Shown here one piece after another: positions 43,412 through 51,387 of a stretch of 64,000 nt of DNA (positions are counted from its first letter, which is position 1; each line of letters begins with the position of its first letter). The stretch is from Algoriphagus lutimaris (GTDB taxonomy: Bacteria; Bacteroidota; Bacteroidia; Cytophagales; Cyclobacteriaceae). The stretch spans positions 1,012,384 to 1,076,383 of the forward strand of contig NZ_JAFIDJ010000002.1 of NCBI RefSeq assembly GCF_017051705.1, read 5' to 3'. The position numbers were made by a program, and so were the translations under genes. The notes beneath the pieces were generated by a model. It was given only the letters and a program-made list of their open reading frames with translations. It ran no database searches and had not been told where the DNA came from.

Positions 43412-43430
43412 ATATACGCATTGCGTATAT
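43412..43430. repeat. Palindrome ATATACGCA-T-TGCGTATAT
   Basis: Nine-base arms meet around a single T. The half ATTGCGTATAT also occurs in island repeat copy A (40585-40595), and a variant (ATTGCCTATAT) is in copy B. It may be a recombinase or regulator site near the island border. Confidence 0.5.
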
Positions 43431-43496
43431 TTCCATTATAGTTAGAATAGGAGCTTGGGTTTATAAAGCGTTGAAAATCAGATATTAATAAATCGT

Positions 43497-43534
43497 AACC
43501 GACAACAAACGACAACAATCATTTGTTGTCGGTT
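43497..43534. repeat. 13-bp perfect inverted repeat with nested direct repeat
   Basis: AACCGACAACAAA (43497-43509) is inverted as TTTGTTGTCGGTT (43522-43534). CGACAACAA occurs twice in tandem within the left arm and loop. No T run follows, so an operator or element end is as likely as a terminator. Confidence 0.55.
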
Positions 43535-44521
43535 AAAAGGCTGGATTTAAGCCCAATCCCACTAACTCTTGAAGTACGGAAACTAAAAGTTGAGTTCCTA
43601 TACCCAATACTGGGTATTTTTTACTTTTTTGAGCTGTTTTCAGTATTACCTCCACCTATTTTTGGGTTTAGTTATAGAGTTTTTTTGTTCGACCACTTCA
43701 GGGTCGGTGGTTGAAGTCTAGAGGTTTCATACCATGGGTTTCACCCAAGGTTAAAAATGGTTTGACTCTTACAGGGTTATGAAGATGTGGGTATCGAAAG
43801 CTTAATTCAGCGCATTAACTTTATTTTGAACCCCTATAAATTTGTCGGGACGCTACGGAAAACAATATACTTTTTTGCTTTAGACAAGAGTGGGTTTGTC
43901 TTAAAGTTTTCAATCAATCCTTTTTATGTGATATAAATCTTTTGCTTGTTTTTGATTTCTCCGTCCTTTTTCCTGTAGGTGAAAAAGGACCAAAAAACCC
44001 ACCGCTGTCCATTTTTGGGTTAAAATCAATTTCCTCCCCACACGTCGGCAAACTCCTCAATTTTGCATTAAATCTTGCCAAATTATGATGTTTAGGATAG
44101 CAAAATTTTCGTCAAACAAGCCTCCTAATTAACACCCTCACAATTGATTTCTTAACCCCCAAAATTGGAAGGCGGGTTCAACCTAAAACCTTTAAATATC
44201 ATATGAAATTTCAATTGGACGATTTGCTTTGAATTGGCCTGAAAATGTCCGAAGGCATTTTCAGGCCAATTCAGGCAAAAGACTCCCGATACCTATCGTG
44301 GAGGGGGACTTTTGCCTGCATGCCGGTAGGCAGGGTCTTTCAAAAGTGCCAAACATAGAAAAACCTGTCATTCACTTTTTCTATGTTTGAAGAATATTTA
44401 AGACTCATTGTGAAAAAACTATTTATTAGATAGCCTCATGTCTTTGGAAAGTGAATGGGCTTGCAGAAGGTGCCACCAAAAAACAATAACTCTTAGGAGG
44501 GGACTTCAAGGTTAAAACCAC
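43535..44521. other. Gene-free region of stacked intergenic repeats
   Basis: I see no convincing gene here. The stretch holds a self-complementary ATACCCAATACTGGGTATTT motif (43600-43619) and an imperfect ACCATGGGTTTCACCCAAGGT hairpin near 43732-43752. It also holds GTCCTTTTTC/GAAAAAGGAC arms (43963-43972, 43981-43990) and the long hairpin at 44231-44272. The only frame over 60 codons (43523-43714) lacks signal, motif or context. Confidence 0.6.
44231..44407. repeat. Dispersed repeat family 1, copy 1, with 17-bp perfect hairpin
   Basis: GAATTGGCCTGAAAATG (44231-44247) and CATTTTCAGGCCAATTC (44256-44272) form a perfect 17-bp stem with loop TCCGAAGG. The next 130 bp (AATTCAGGCAAAAGACT, CTTTCAAAAGTG, TATGTTTGAAGAATATT) recur at 55104-55236, where the stem is decayed but the loop is kept. 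Copy 1 also carries a CCCGATACCTATCGTGG insert. Confidence 0.75.
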
Positions 44522-44552
44522 AAAACCCATCCTGGATCACCAAATGGGTTTT
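44522..44552 (-). terminator. Hairpin downstream of the S8 peptidase gene
   Basis: AAAACCCAT (44522-44530) is inverted as ATGGGTTTT (44544-44552). It lies 23 bp past the stop of the leftward peptidase gene, with Ts on the minus-strand 3' side (TTTTGTGGTTTT). Confidence 0.6.
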
Positions 44553-44574
44553 GATGGTTAGCTTGGTTTTGGCT

Positions 44575-46209
44575 TTACAGACTTGCTTTCCCGTTGGCCA
44601 CTTGATTGGCCAAGATCAGGGCGTTGTATAGATTGGCGATTTTACCGGAAGAAGAAATCTCTGAGAAGGGTTTCTCTTCTCCTTCGGGTCCACCTACCAT
44701 TACTTCCATATCCAGCGCAACACCAGACTCCAGGATTATCTTCTTCACCTGAGCGGCAGTAAGGCTAGGATAATACGATCGGATCATGGCAGCCAATCCC
44801 GCTACTGCAGGAGCGGCCATGGAGGTGCCGTCCTGAAATTCATAGGCATCATTGGGCATGGTCGATAAGATCTCTTGTCCAGGGGCAAAGATATCCACAT
44901 ATTTCTTTCCATAGTTGGAGAATACAGCGACCATTTCCGATCCCAGCATAGGAGTCAAGGCACCTACCGTCAGATAATTATCGGAAAAGTCTCCAGTTCC
45001 TCCATTTGGATGGTCATTCGGGAAACTTGGGTTCTCTGGATCATCCAAATCCATTCCATCATTTCCAGCAGCATGTACAAACAGCACATCTTTGGAAGCG
45101 GCATAGTTTAAGGCATCATATACCCATTCGGAATTAGGGGAGAATCCCTTTCCAAAACTTGCATTGATGACCTTGGCTCCATTATCTGCTGCATAGCGAA
45201 TTGCCAATGCGATGTCCTTATCGTATTCATCTCCATTAGGCACCGCCCGGATAGACATGATTTTGACACGATTCGCGACGCCGTCCACGCCCTTTTTATT
45301 GTTTCGGGTAGCAGCGATGATTCCTGCCACATGCGAACCGTGACTTTCCTCTGTATCTCTGATGTTTGGATCCCCATTGCCATAATCCTGATCGGAATAA
45401 TCATAAGGATCATCTCCTACGGGAGTTCGACCGTTGAAATCCACATTCAGATGATAGTTTACCTGCGTCTCATAATAGTTGATTCCTGCTTGAAGGTCTT
45501 TGATCGCATCAGGTACATTTTCTCCCATGCTGATCACCTGCATCAACATCCCTACGGTTCTTTCTTCCTGTACATTCTTAGGCTCATATCCTTGTAGATC
45601 GGCTAAGGAATAGTATTCTTTCCCCAAAGCAGTCTTGATATTCTTATCGGCTAAGGTCACCAACGCTTCGATCTGCTTTAGCTGAGGAAGGGCTGCTCTG
45701 GCTTCAGGAAGCTTTTCATTGATCTTTTCTTGGGCAGCTGCTTGGTAGGCCTCATCTCCGATTTTCAACCGGACGATTCTCGCCATTTCCATTTGTTCAT
45801 TGAAGGATTCTCCAAGGAAGTTGTATCCATGGATGTCGTCAATGTATCCATTTCCATCATTATCGATGCCGTCTCCCGGCTTCTCTCCCGGATTGATCCA
45901 AAGAACTTCTTGGATATCCTCATGATCCAAGTCAATGCCTGAGTCAATCACGGCCACGATGACTTCCTCTCCTTTCTTCTTTTTCAGGAGTTCCGCATAG
46001 GCACGGTCTACGCTCATGCCCGGGATCGTATCTTTCTGTAAATCTAGATGTCCCCAATGTCTGGATTCCTGATCGGTCAGTTCGGCTACTTTGGGGCTGG
46101 TGTTGGTATAGCTGATCGGCGGGGCGGTGATTAAGGAGGAGGAAGTACATCCTACGACCATCAGGCCTACTCCCAACCCGGCCAACAGCTGGATTTTGCT
46201 TCTAATCAT
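44575..46209 (-). CDS. Subtilisin-like S8 peptidase lipoprotein
   Basis: I start it at the ATG at 46209 (544 aa) because MIRSKIQLLAGLGVGLMVVGC is then a proper lipoprotein signal (Cys21). The catalytic triad is Asp89 (VAVIDSGIDLDH), His290 (SHGSHVAG) and Ser463 (GTSMAAP). The gap of about 200 residues between Asp and His is far longer than in subtilisin. It contains a DGIDNDGNGYIDDIHG loop and a helical insert (about 135-250). It is probably an outer-membrane-anchored protease. It precedes no operon partner; atoE lies upstream on the same strand. Confidence 0.92.
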   Translation of the reverse strand: MIRSKIQLLAGLGVGLMVVGCTSSSLITAPPISYTNTSPKVAELTDQESRHWGHLDLQKDTIPGMSVDRAYAELLKKKKGEEVIVAVIDSGIDLDHEDIQEVLWINPGEKPGDGIDNDGNGYIDDIHGYNFLGESFNEQMEMARIVRLKIGDEAYQAAAQEKINEKLPEARAALPQLKQIEALVTLADKNIKTALGKEYYSLADLQGYEPKNVQEERTVGMLMQVISMGENVPDAIKDLQAGINYYETQVNYHLNVDFNGRTPVGDDPYDYSDQDYGNGDPNIRDTEESHGSHVAGIIAATRNNKKGVDGVANRVKIMSIRAVPNGDEYDKDIALAIRYAADNGAKVINASFGKGFSPNSEWVYDALNYAASKDVLFVHAAGNDGMDLDDPENPSFPNDHPNGGTGDFSDNYLTVGALTPMLGSEMVAVFSNYGKKYVDIFAPGQEILSTMPNDAYEFQDGTSMAAPAVAGLAAMIRSYYPSLTAAQVKKIILESGVALDMEVMVGGPEGEEKPFSEISSSGKIANLYNALILANQVANGKASL

Positions 46210-46317
46210 AGTCCAATGTAACGCTCCCAATTGAAAAATGGATTGAAAAACGCTGTTAAAATTGGTGAAGGGAATGTGGTTTTACTTGAGTGGCATTTTG
46301 GATGAATCCATGGTTTT

Positions 46318-47706
46318 TTAAAGTGGTACATAGACCACAATTAATGCCCAGGCAATGAAAAACAGGATAAAAGGGATGAATAAATACCCCATGACGTCCC
46401 GTGCCTGGATTTTAATGCCAAGTCCCATAATGGGAAGGATAAGCAGCAAATAGAAGGGCTGTAATGAATTCGTCAAACTTTCCCCAAAAGCGATAGACAT
46501 GGAGGCTCTAGCAATCATTTTGGTGACTTGGAGTTCAGGAAGCCCTACTCCAAGTTCTTTTACCGCATCGATGACGCTTGGACCGACGACCGCAAACTCT
46601 CCTCCTGCAGATGGGATCGCAAAATTGACGATTGCGCCATTGAGAAAAGCCAAGAATGGAAAGCTTTCTATCGTGCCGATGGAGACCATGGCTTTGGTAA
46701 GTTCATTTCCTAACCCAGTATATTTCATGATTCCCATGATTCCTGCATAAAAAGGAAACTGAAACAGAATTGCCGAAATATTACTACTGGAGCGTTTCAT
46801 CACGATTCCATATCGGATGGGGGTTTGATGCAAAAACAGGCCCATCACAATAAAAATAAAAATCATGATGTTCAGGTTGATGTCCAATCCTTTGGTACTG
46901 AAATAATAAATGATGTAAACTAGCCCCATCAGCCCGATAACATATTGAAGGATAGGGCTATTGTTTTGTCTATCTGAAAAAGAAATTTCCTTTTGCTTCA
47001 TACTTTCGGCTTCTTCCAGGATGGTAAGTTCCTGATTTTGAGGTTTTGAGGAAAGCATTTCTTCCAGCCCATTTGATTTTTTTGGAGCTAATAAAAAGAA
47101 AAGGAGGGGACCAATGAATAAAGAAAAACCAATAATGGAGATATTTAAAATAGATCCTAAGGTATAAGATGTTGGAATGGTACCAGACAAAACTCCCGCC
47201 TCAATTAAGTAGTTATTTTCAGTGTTAAGCAAGAGTGGGATAGTACTTGAAAATCCACTGACCCAAACCCCTCCGGAGAAATAAACACAAGCAATGAGGT
47301 AGGGGTAATTGACCCCTTTGATCCGTAAGGCAAGTTCTCTTCCCAGCACGGCAGTAATCACGATCCAACCCCAACTGACGGCACTAAGAATCATTCCAAT
47401 GAGGATGATGAATGGATAAAGCTGCCTAGGAGTTTGAATGAATTGGGTGAGTTTGGAAAAGAATCGTTTTAGAATGGGAGAGAGGGCGATGGAATAGCCT
47501 GTTACCAATAGGAGGGTCATTTGCATACCAAACTCTAAAAGCTGCCAAAACCCTTGGTACCAAGCCGAAAGAGTATCCATAATGGTGGATTCTGTCCATA
47601 CTAGTGCGGAAACAGCAGTTATGACGGTCAAGACCAACGCAAAAACAAAAGCATTTGGCATATACTTTTTAAATAGGTTGGTGAATTGCTCTCCTAGGTC
47701 TCCCAT
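46318..47706 (-). CDS. AtoE-type short-chain fatty acid transporter
   Basis: The 462-aa protein has about 12 transmembrane helices and matches the AtoE family: N-terminal FTNLFKKYMPNAFVFALVLT, WYQGFWQLLEFGMQMTLLLVTG, then FSSTIPLLLNTENN and the C-terminal IPSAGGEFAVVGPSVIDA and GESLTNSLQPFYLLLI. AtoE takes up short-chain fatty acids such as acetoacetate or butyrate. No ato CoA-transferase or thiolase genes lie nearby. A cytosolic loop (about residues 215-250) is acidic. Confidence 0.9.
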   Translation of the reverse strand: MGDLGEQFTNLFKKYMPNAFVFALVLTVITAVSALVWTESTIMDTLSAWYQGFWQLLEFGMQMTLLLVTGYSIALSPILKRFFSKLTQFIQTPRQLYPFIILIGMILSAVSWGWIVITAVLGRELALRIKGVNYPYLIACVYFSGGVWVSGFSSTIPLLLNTENNYLIEAGVLSGTIPTSYTLGSILNISIIGFSLFIGPLLFFLLAPKKSNGLEEMLSSKPQNQELTILEEAESMKQKEISFSDRQNNSPILQYVIGLMGLVYIIYYFSTKGLDINLNIMIFIFIVMGLFLHQTPIRYGIVMKRSSSNISAILFQFPFYAGIMGIMKYTGLGNELTKAMVSIGTIESFPFLAFLNGAIVNFAIPSAGGEFAVVGPSVIDAVKELGVGLPELQVTKMIARASMSIAFGESLTNSLQPFYLLLILPIMGLGIKIQARDVMGYLFIPFILFFIAWALIVVYVPL

Positions 47707-48180
47707 GACACATAACTTTTAAATTAAATGGTATTTGAAACAGTACCTAAAAATCCACTTTTGGATCAAATAGGGATAAAGCGACAGGATGCGATAACTG
47801 GTACTATGCTGGTGAAAAATCAACCAACAAAAATAAATCTCATTTGGAGTAGGAATAAATGCTTTCTCAATCCTGAGTAGGTATTGGAAAAGAATTCAGC
47901 AAAGTGGTTGGCTTAGTAGAACTTAATGAAAGGAAACGTAGATCAATATAAAGCTCATTACATCGAATGTTTCATGTATTAATCCTATCTATTGCATTCA
48001 ATATCGGTAAAATATGAAAGAGTTCCATACCCAATACTGGATAAATGCTACTTTTAAATGTCGAAGCTTGATCTAGGTAGCCCTGAGGTTAAACTTTTAG
48101 AATGACCTTGAATTCTAAGTTTAAGGAAGAGAATTCTCTTTTGTTGATTGAGCTATTTGAATGCATGTTTCTCAAACTCA
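47707..48180. other. Intergenic region, mostly unassigned
   Basis: I see no gene in these 474 bp. The only notable piece is AGTTCCATACCCAATACTGG (48021-48040), which repeats the motif at 43594-43612. The rest is AT-rich without clear terminators for the leftward atoE promoter side. Confidence 0.5.
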
Positions 48181-48290
48181 GATTTTACCAAAAAAACCTT
48201 CGGTCACAGCTTTTGCAATAATCAATAAAAAAGATTTTTGATTTAGGATTTTCTGGGAGTGAAGCAAGGTGATAGTTGGTAAATTAAAGT
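48181..48290 (+). repeat. Duplicated upstream region, copy 1
   Basis: These 110 bp before the 168-aa lipoprotein gene match 49315-49424 with about two differences, and the match goes on into the first eight codons of both genes. It includes CTTCGGTCACAGCTTTTGCA and GGGAGTGAAGCAAGGTGATA. It probably holds the promoter and leader of both lipoproteins. Confidence 0.85.
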
Positions 48291-48797
48291 ATGAAATCTT
48301 ACCTATACCTCCTTTTTTGTGCTTTACTATTCTCATGTACCGATAAAGATGAAGTAGAACCGGACGTTCCAGGTATTGAAAATATTGTGGGGAGCTATAC
48401 AGGTTCTTTATTCCATGATGTCATTAAGATTAATGAAACATTTGATACAACCTATACAGTAAATGGAGTCCGACCCGTTGTAGCTTTTAATGATCAAGAA
48501 CAGATAGTCACCATACAAATTCTGAATACGGGAAGATATATTTTGCCCGAATTAAAATATAAAGTCAGAAAAATAGAGAATTTAGAACCATTGAAAATAG
48601 TTGATGTTTATCTGGAGCTACTAAACACGAATGAATACCGAATGAAAGCAAGTCCTAATCAGATAGACACACCTGTTTTTAGGATTTGGCCAAAAAACAG
48701 CCTTATTAGACCAGAATTATTACAATTTGAAATTTTTCTAAGAAGTCAGGATCCTGATAGCGTGTATAATATTTCTGTTATTGGAGTGAAAAATTAA
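48291..48797 (+). CDS. Lipoprotein, first of a duplicated pair
   Basis: The 168-aa protein has a lipoprotein signal ending in LFSC (Cys16), an acidic linker (TDKDEVEPDVPG) and one beta-rich domain opening IVGSYTGSLFHDV. Shared marks with its neighbour at 49425 are YILPELKYKV, DVY-ELL, NEYRMKA, FRIW and FLRSQDPDSVYNI. The GSYTGSL start resembles small lipocalin-like or DUF-type extracellular domains, but I cannot name the family. It is anchored in the envelope, function unknown. Confidence 0.75.
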   Translation: MKSYLYLLFCALLFSCTDKDEVEPDVPGIENIVGSYTGSLFHDVIKINETFDTTYTVNGVRPVVAFNDQEQIVTIQILNTGRYILPELKYKVRKIENLEPLKIVDVYLELLNTNEYRMKASPNQIDTPVFRIWPKNSLIRPELLQFEIFLRSQDPDSVYNISVIGVKN

Positions 48798-49314
48798 TTA
48801 CGCCTCATCATTCCATTTTATTCCCCCCCCATCAAAGGAAAGATAGGAAGACTTAACTGGATTAGACTAAGTAGGCGGGAGGGAAAGTCGCACCAGCGAG
48901 GCAGGGGATGGGATGCGGGTAGAAGCTTTGGTGGCGACTAGGCCTTTTGGTACTTTTGGGCTATGGCAAAAGTACATAAAGAGTGAATAAAATTAATTTT
49001 AAATGGTCGAGGTCTATCTTAAATTTTTGGGAAATAAATCTGTGCTCAACGAATATTTTTCTGTGTAATTGGTCCTAATCTGGGTGTAGTTTGTCCTGAA
49101 CTAGGTGTAGTCCTCGACAGTTGTCGGGATAAACTACACCCTCATATCCTTATCAATTTGCAATTGGGCTTAAATTTTCACAAATAATCCAATTCAATCA
49201 ACCCCTTAAATCTTGTATAATTTTTTGCACTTGAATACGTGTAATCCTCATCATTTCGAGGAAAACTCCATGATGGTATTATTTAATCGAATTTCAAATT
49301 CTAAAATAGAAAGG
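48798..49314. other. Intergenic region with repeat fragments
   Basis: I see no gene. The stretch carries a reverse-oriented member of repeat family 2 (48870-48974) with TACTTTTG/CAAAAGTA arms (48951-48958, 48967-48974). Further on, GGTGTAGTTT near 49084 is inverted as AAACTACACC near 49130, enclosing the CGACAGTTGTCG palindrome. Confidence 0.55.
48870..48974 (-). repeat. Dispersed repeat family 2, reverse copy
   Basis: Read on the minus strand it begins with a TACTTTTG...CAAAAGTA hairpin followed by CAAAGCTTCTACCCGCA and a C-rich CTGCCTCGCTG stretch. Copy 55330-55440 has GTCCTTTTGT/ACAAAAGGAC, then CAAAGCTTCAACCGCA and CCCTCGCTG. The copy at 43963 keeps the hairpin and little else. Confidence 0.6.
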
Positions 49315-49424
49315 GATTTTACCAAAAAAACCTTCGGTCACAGCTTTTGCAAAAATCAATAAAGAAGATTTTTGATTTAGGATTTTCTGGGAGTGAAGCA
49401 AGGTGATAGTTGGTAAATTAAAGT
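49315..49424 (+). repeat. Duplicated upstream region, copy 2
   Basis: Near-identical partner of 48181-48290 (GCAAAAATCAATAAAGAAG here against GCAATAATCAATAAAAAAG there). It directly precedes the second lipoprotein gene. Confidence 0.85.
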
Positions 49425-49937
49425 ATGAAATCTTACCTATACCTCCTTTGTTGTGCACTTTTACTTTCATGCAGCAATAGTGATAAAGTGGAAATAGAAC
49501 CTAGGAGTCCAAATATTTCAGGTATTGTTGGGACCTATTTAGGCACGCTTCAACATGATGTCTTTAAGAAAAATACGGGCATTTATGAGGTAGGTGATAC
49601 TACCTACAAAGTTGATGGATTCAAAACAATAGTCACTTACGAGAACCAAGAGGTCACTCTCAAATTCCCTATATCTGGAGATTATATTTTGCCCGAATTA
49701 AAATATAAAGTCAAAAGAATCGAGGAGAGTTTTAGCTTAACTGATGTTTACATAGAACTGTTTACAACCGATGAATACAGAATGAGAGCTAAGACAAATC
49801 AAGTAGTTTTTCCTGCCTTTAGAATCTGGGACGGTACTGGCAGTATCAATGGATCTTCAGGGGTAGAATTGAATATTTTTCTAAGAAGCCAGGATCCTGA
49901 TAGTGTTTATAATATTATTATTCAAGGAAGGCAATGA
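49425..49937 (+). CDS. Lipoprotein, second of a duplicated pair
   Basis: The 170-aa paralogue of the protein at 48291 keeps the first eight codons nearly unchanged (MKSYLYLL), the lipobox LLSC (Cys16) and the same domain: VGTYLGTLQHDV, YILPELKYKVKRI, TDEYRMRA, FRIWDG and IFLRSQDPDSVYNI. Inserts and substitutions are spread through the middle, so the coding parts have diverged far more than the upstream DNA. It converges on the EEP-family gene at 49960. Function is unknown. Confidence 0.75.
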   Translation: MKSYLYLLCCALLLSCSNSDKVEIEPRSPNISGIVGTYLGTLQHDVFKKNTGIYEVGDTTYKVDGFKTIVTYENQEVTLKFPISGDYILPELKYKVKRIEESFSLTDVYIELFTTDEYRMRAKTNQVVFPAFRIWDGTGSINGSSGVELNIFLRSQDPDSVYNIIIQGRQ

Positions 49938-49959
49938 TAGGGTGCTTGATAGGGACTGA

Positions 49960-50868
49960 TTATTCTTTTTTATTCACCTGAAATACCGCCATTACAGGAA
50001 AATGATCCGAAAGTGTTTCGCGCGCTCCATGATTAAAAATTTCTACCTGGGAACAGGTTTTAGCAAGTGATGGGCTGGCCAAAATGTAATCGATCCGAAC
50101 TCGGTTCTGGATAATGCTTTCGGCGGTTTGATCGTATAATCCAATCAATGCCGGGGTAGGGAAAGTAAAACTTGCTTCCAGATCTGCTTTTCCCAAACTC
50201 ACATCAATGGCTGGAATGGATAAGAATTCTGACATGGGTGCATAATCAAATTCCCCCATTCGCAAATTGGAATACTTTTCATTTTTCTCATTCGCCATCT
50301 TGTTTTTAAGCGCTGTTTTCGGTTCCATCCAATACGCATCCAGAGGAGAATGGGAGTTGAAATCTCCCAGGATAATGTAAGAGTCTGTGGATAACTCCTG
50401 AATTCTGGATTTGATCTGCTGGGCTTCTTGCAAGCGGATATTGGCGTCGGATGGTGATAAATGTACTACAAAGAAATCTATCCCATACGTCTGGACGTGA
50501 AGCAGCCCATGCCAGAAGTTATCCACATTCTTTTCGATCAAAATAATAGGTTCCTTTGATGTGAGGGCAGTTGGATAGCCTTTTTCCTTTAAAATCTGTA
50601 CATAGGGATGCCCCCATTGAGCTGCGTCTTTTTTGAGTTTATCCACATCATAATCGCAAAGCTCCTGTAAGGCCAAAACATCTGGATTTTGTTCTTTTAC
50701 CCATTGGATCAGGCGCTCATTTCGAGCAGTATCCTTTCCCCAATCGAAGCCATTCCAGATATTATAGGTCATGACTTTGAGGTCTTTGTTGGCTTGCTGG
50801 GAGAATGTGGATAAGTGTGTTCCAAAAATCAAAAAAGTAAAAAATAGAAAATGGATAAGGATGCGCAT
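49960..50868 (-). CDS. Endonuclease/exonuclease/phosphatase family secreted protein
   Basis: The 302-aa protein has a signal peptide ending near STFSQ and one EEP domain. Catalytic-fold motifs are VMTYNIWNG, LALQELCDYD, VVHLSPSD, LGDFNSH and the terminal LSDHFPVMAVF with the Asp-His pair. It should be an exported Mg2+-dependent phosphodiesterase acting on nucleic acid, lipid or sugar phosphates; the substrate is not clear. It is a single gene converging on the lipoprotein pair. Confidence 0.9.
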   Translation of the reverse strand: MRILIHFLFFTFLIFGTHLSTFSQQANKDLKVMTYNIWNGFDWGKDTARNERLIQWVKEQNPDVLALQELCDYDVDKLKKDAAQWGHPYVQILKEKGYPTALTSKEPIILIEKNVDNFWHGLLHVQTYGIDFFVVHLSPSDANIRLQEAQQIKSRIQELSTDSYIILGDFNSHSPLDAYWMEPKTALKNKMANEKNEKYSNLRMGEFDYAPMSEFLSIPAIDVSLGKADLEASFTFPTPALIGLYDQTAESIIQNRVRIDYILASPSLAKTCSQVEIFNHGARETLSDHFPVMAVFQVNKKE

Positions 50869-51033
50869 GCTGCTAATCGAGGGGTTTTATGATATCCCAA
50901 AAATTGGAAATACTGCTTACTTAGGAAAGTGTTTTTAGAAAAGTTTTCGATGAGGATTACCTCTAATCTGGTTGTGGTTCTCGAAAGTTGTCGGGAGCAA
51001 CTACACCTAGGTAAAGAACCTTTTTTGAATATC

Positions 51034-51276
51034 AGGAGAATCAAAAAGTATCTCGCGATACCTAAAAAGAATCAACAGAGACGCTTAATAGGTCTTAATA
51101 GATACTCAAAGAATCAATCGACATTCAAAAAGAATGTCGGGAGATACAAAAAGAGTCTCGATTGAAGCAAAAAGAATCAAGCGAGATATGAAAAGAATCT
51201 CCGGTAATACTCAGAGAGTCTCGGGAGATATAAAACGAATCTCCGTTGATACTCAAAGAATCTCGCGAGATTCTTT
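51034..51276. repeat. Tandem array of degenerate 21-bp repeats
   Basis: From 51110 seven units of exactly 21 bp follow one another, starting AGAATC, AGAATG, AGAGTC, AGAATC, AGAATC, AGAGTC and CGAATC, with consensus AGAATCTCNGNNGATACNAAA. Less regular units extend the array left to about 51034. It ends in the perfect 22-bp palindrome AAAGAATCTCG/CGAGATTCTTT (51255-51276). Read in frame it gives heptads such as RISGNTQ, RVSGDIK and RISVDTQ, or SRDSLSI on the other strand, but no start codon and domain context support a gene. Confidence 0.85.
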
Positions 51277-51280
51277 TTAC

Positions 51281-51345
51281 CCCTCCCCCCCAGTCCATAT
51301 ACCCCCAGGGGGTGGGTGCCACTAGGGGGAAGGGGGGTAAAGCTA
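51281..51345. repeat. C-rich/G-rich inverted tract
   Basis: CCCTCCCCCCC (from about 51280) faces GGGGGAAGGGGGG (51325-51337), and ACCCCC-A-GGGGGT (51301-51313) is a perfect small palindrome between them. The strong strand skew contrasts with the AT-rich surroundings. It lies between the tandem array and the permease stop. Confidence 0.7.
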
Positions 51346-51387
51346 TTTTAGGACAAGGCACTAAACCCAGCATTGGGTATTTTTTAA

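Noticed and set aside
43523-43714. 63-codon open frame in the gene-free region
   Set aside because: It spans repeat motifs, has no recognised domain or promoter, and is not in an operon.
51034-51276. CRISPR array
   Set aside because: Units are 21 bp with no spacer between them and no constant repeat; no cas genes lie nearby.
50929-51373. Coding genes across the 21-bp repeat on either strand
   Set aside because: The open frames arise from the repeat period itself. They lack a plausible start, promoter or domain, and overlapping frames are open on both strands.
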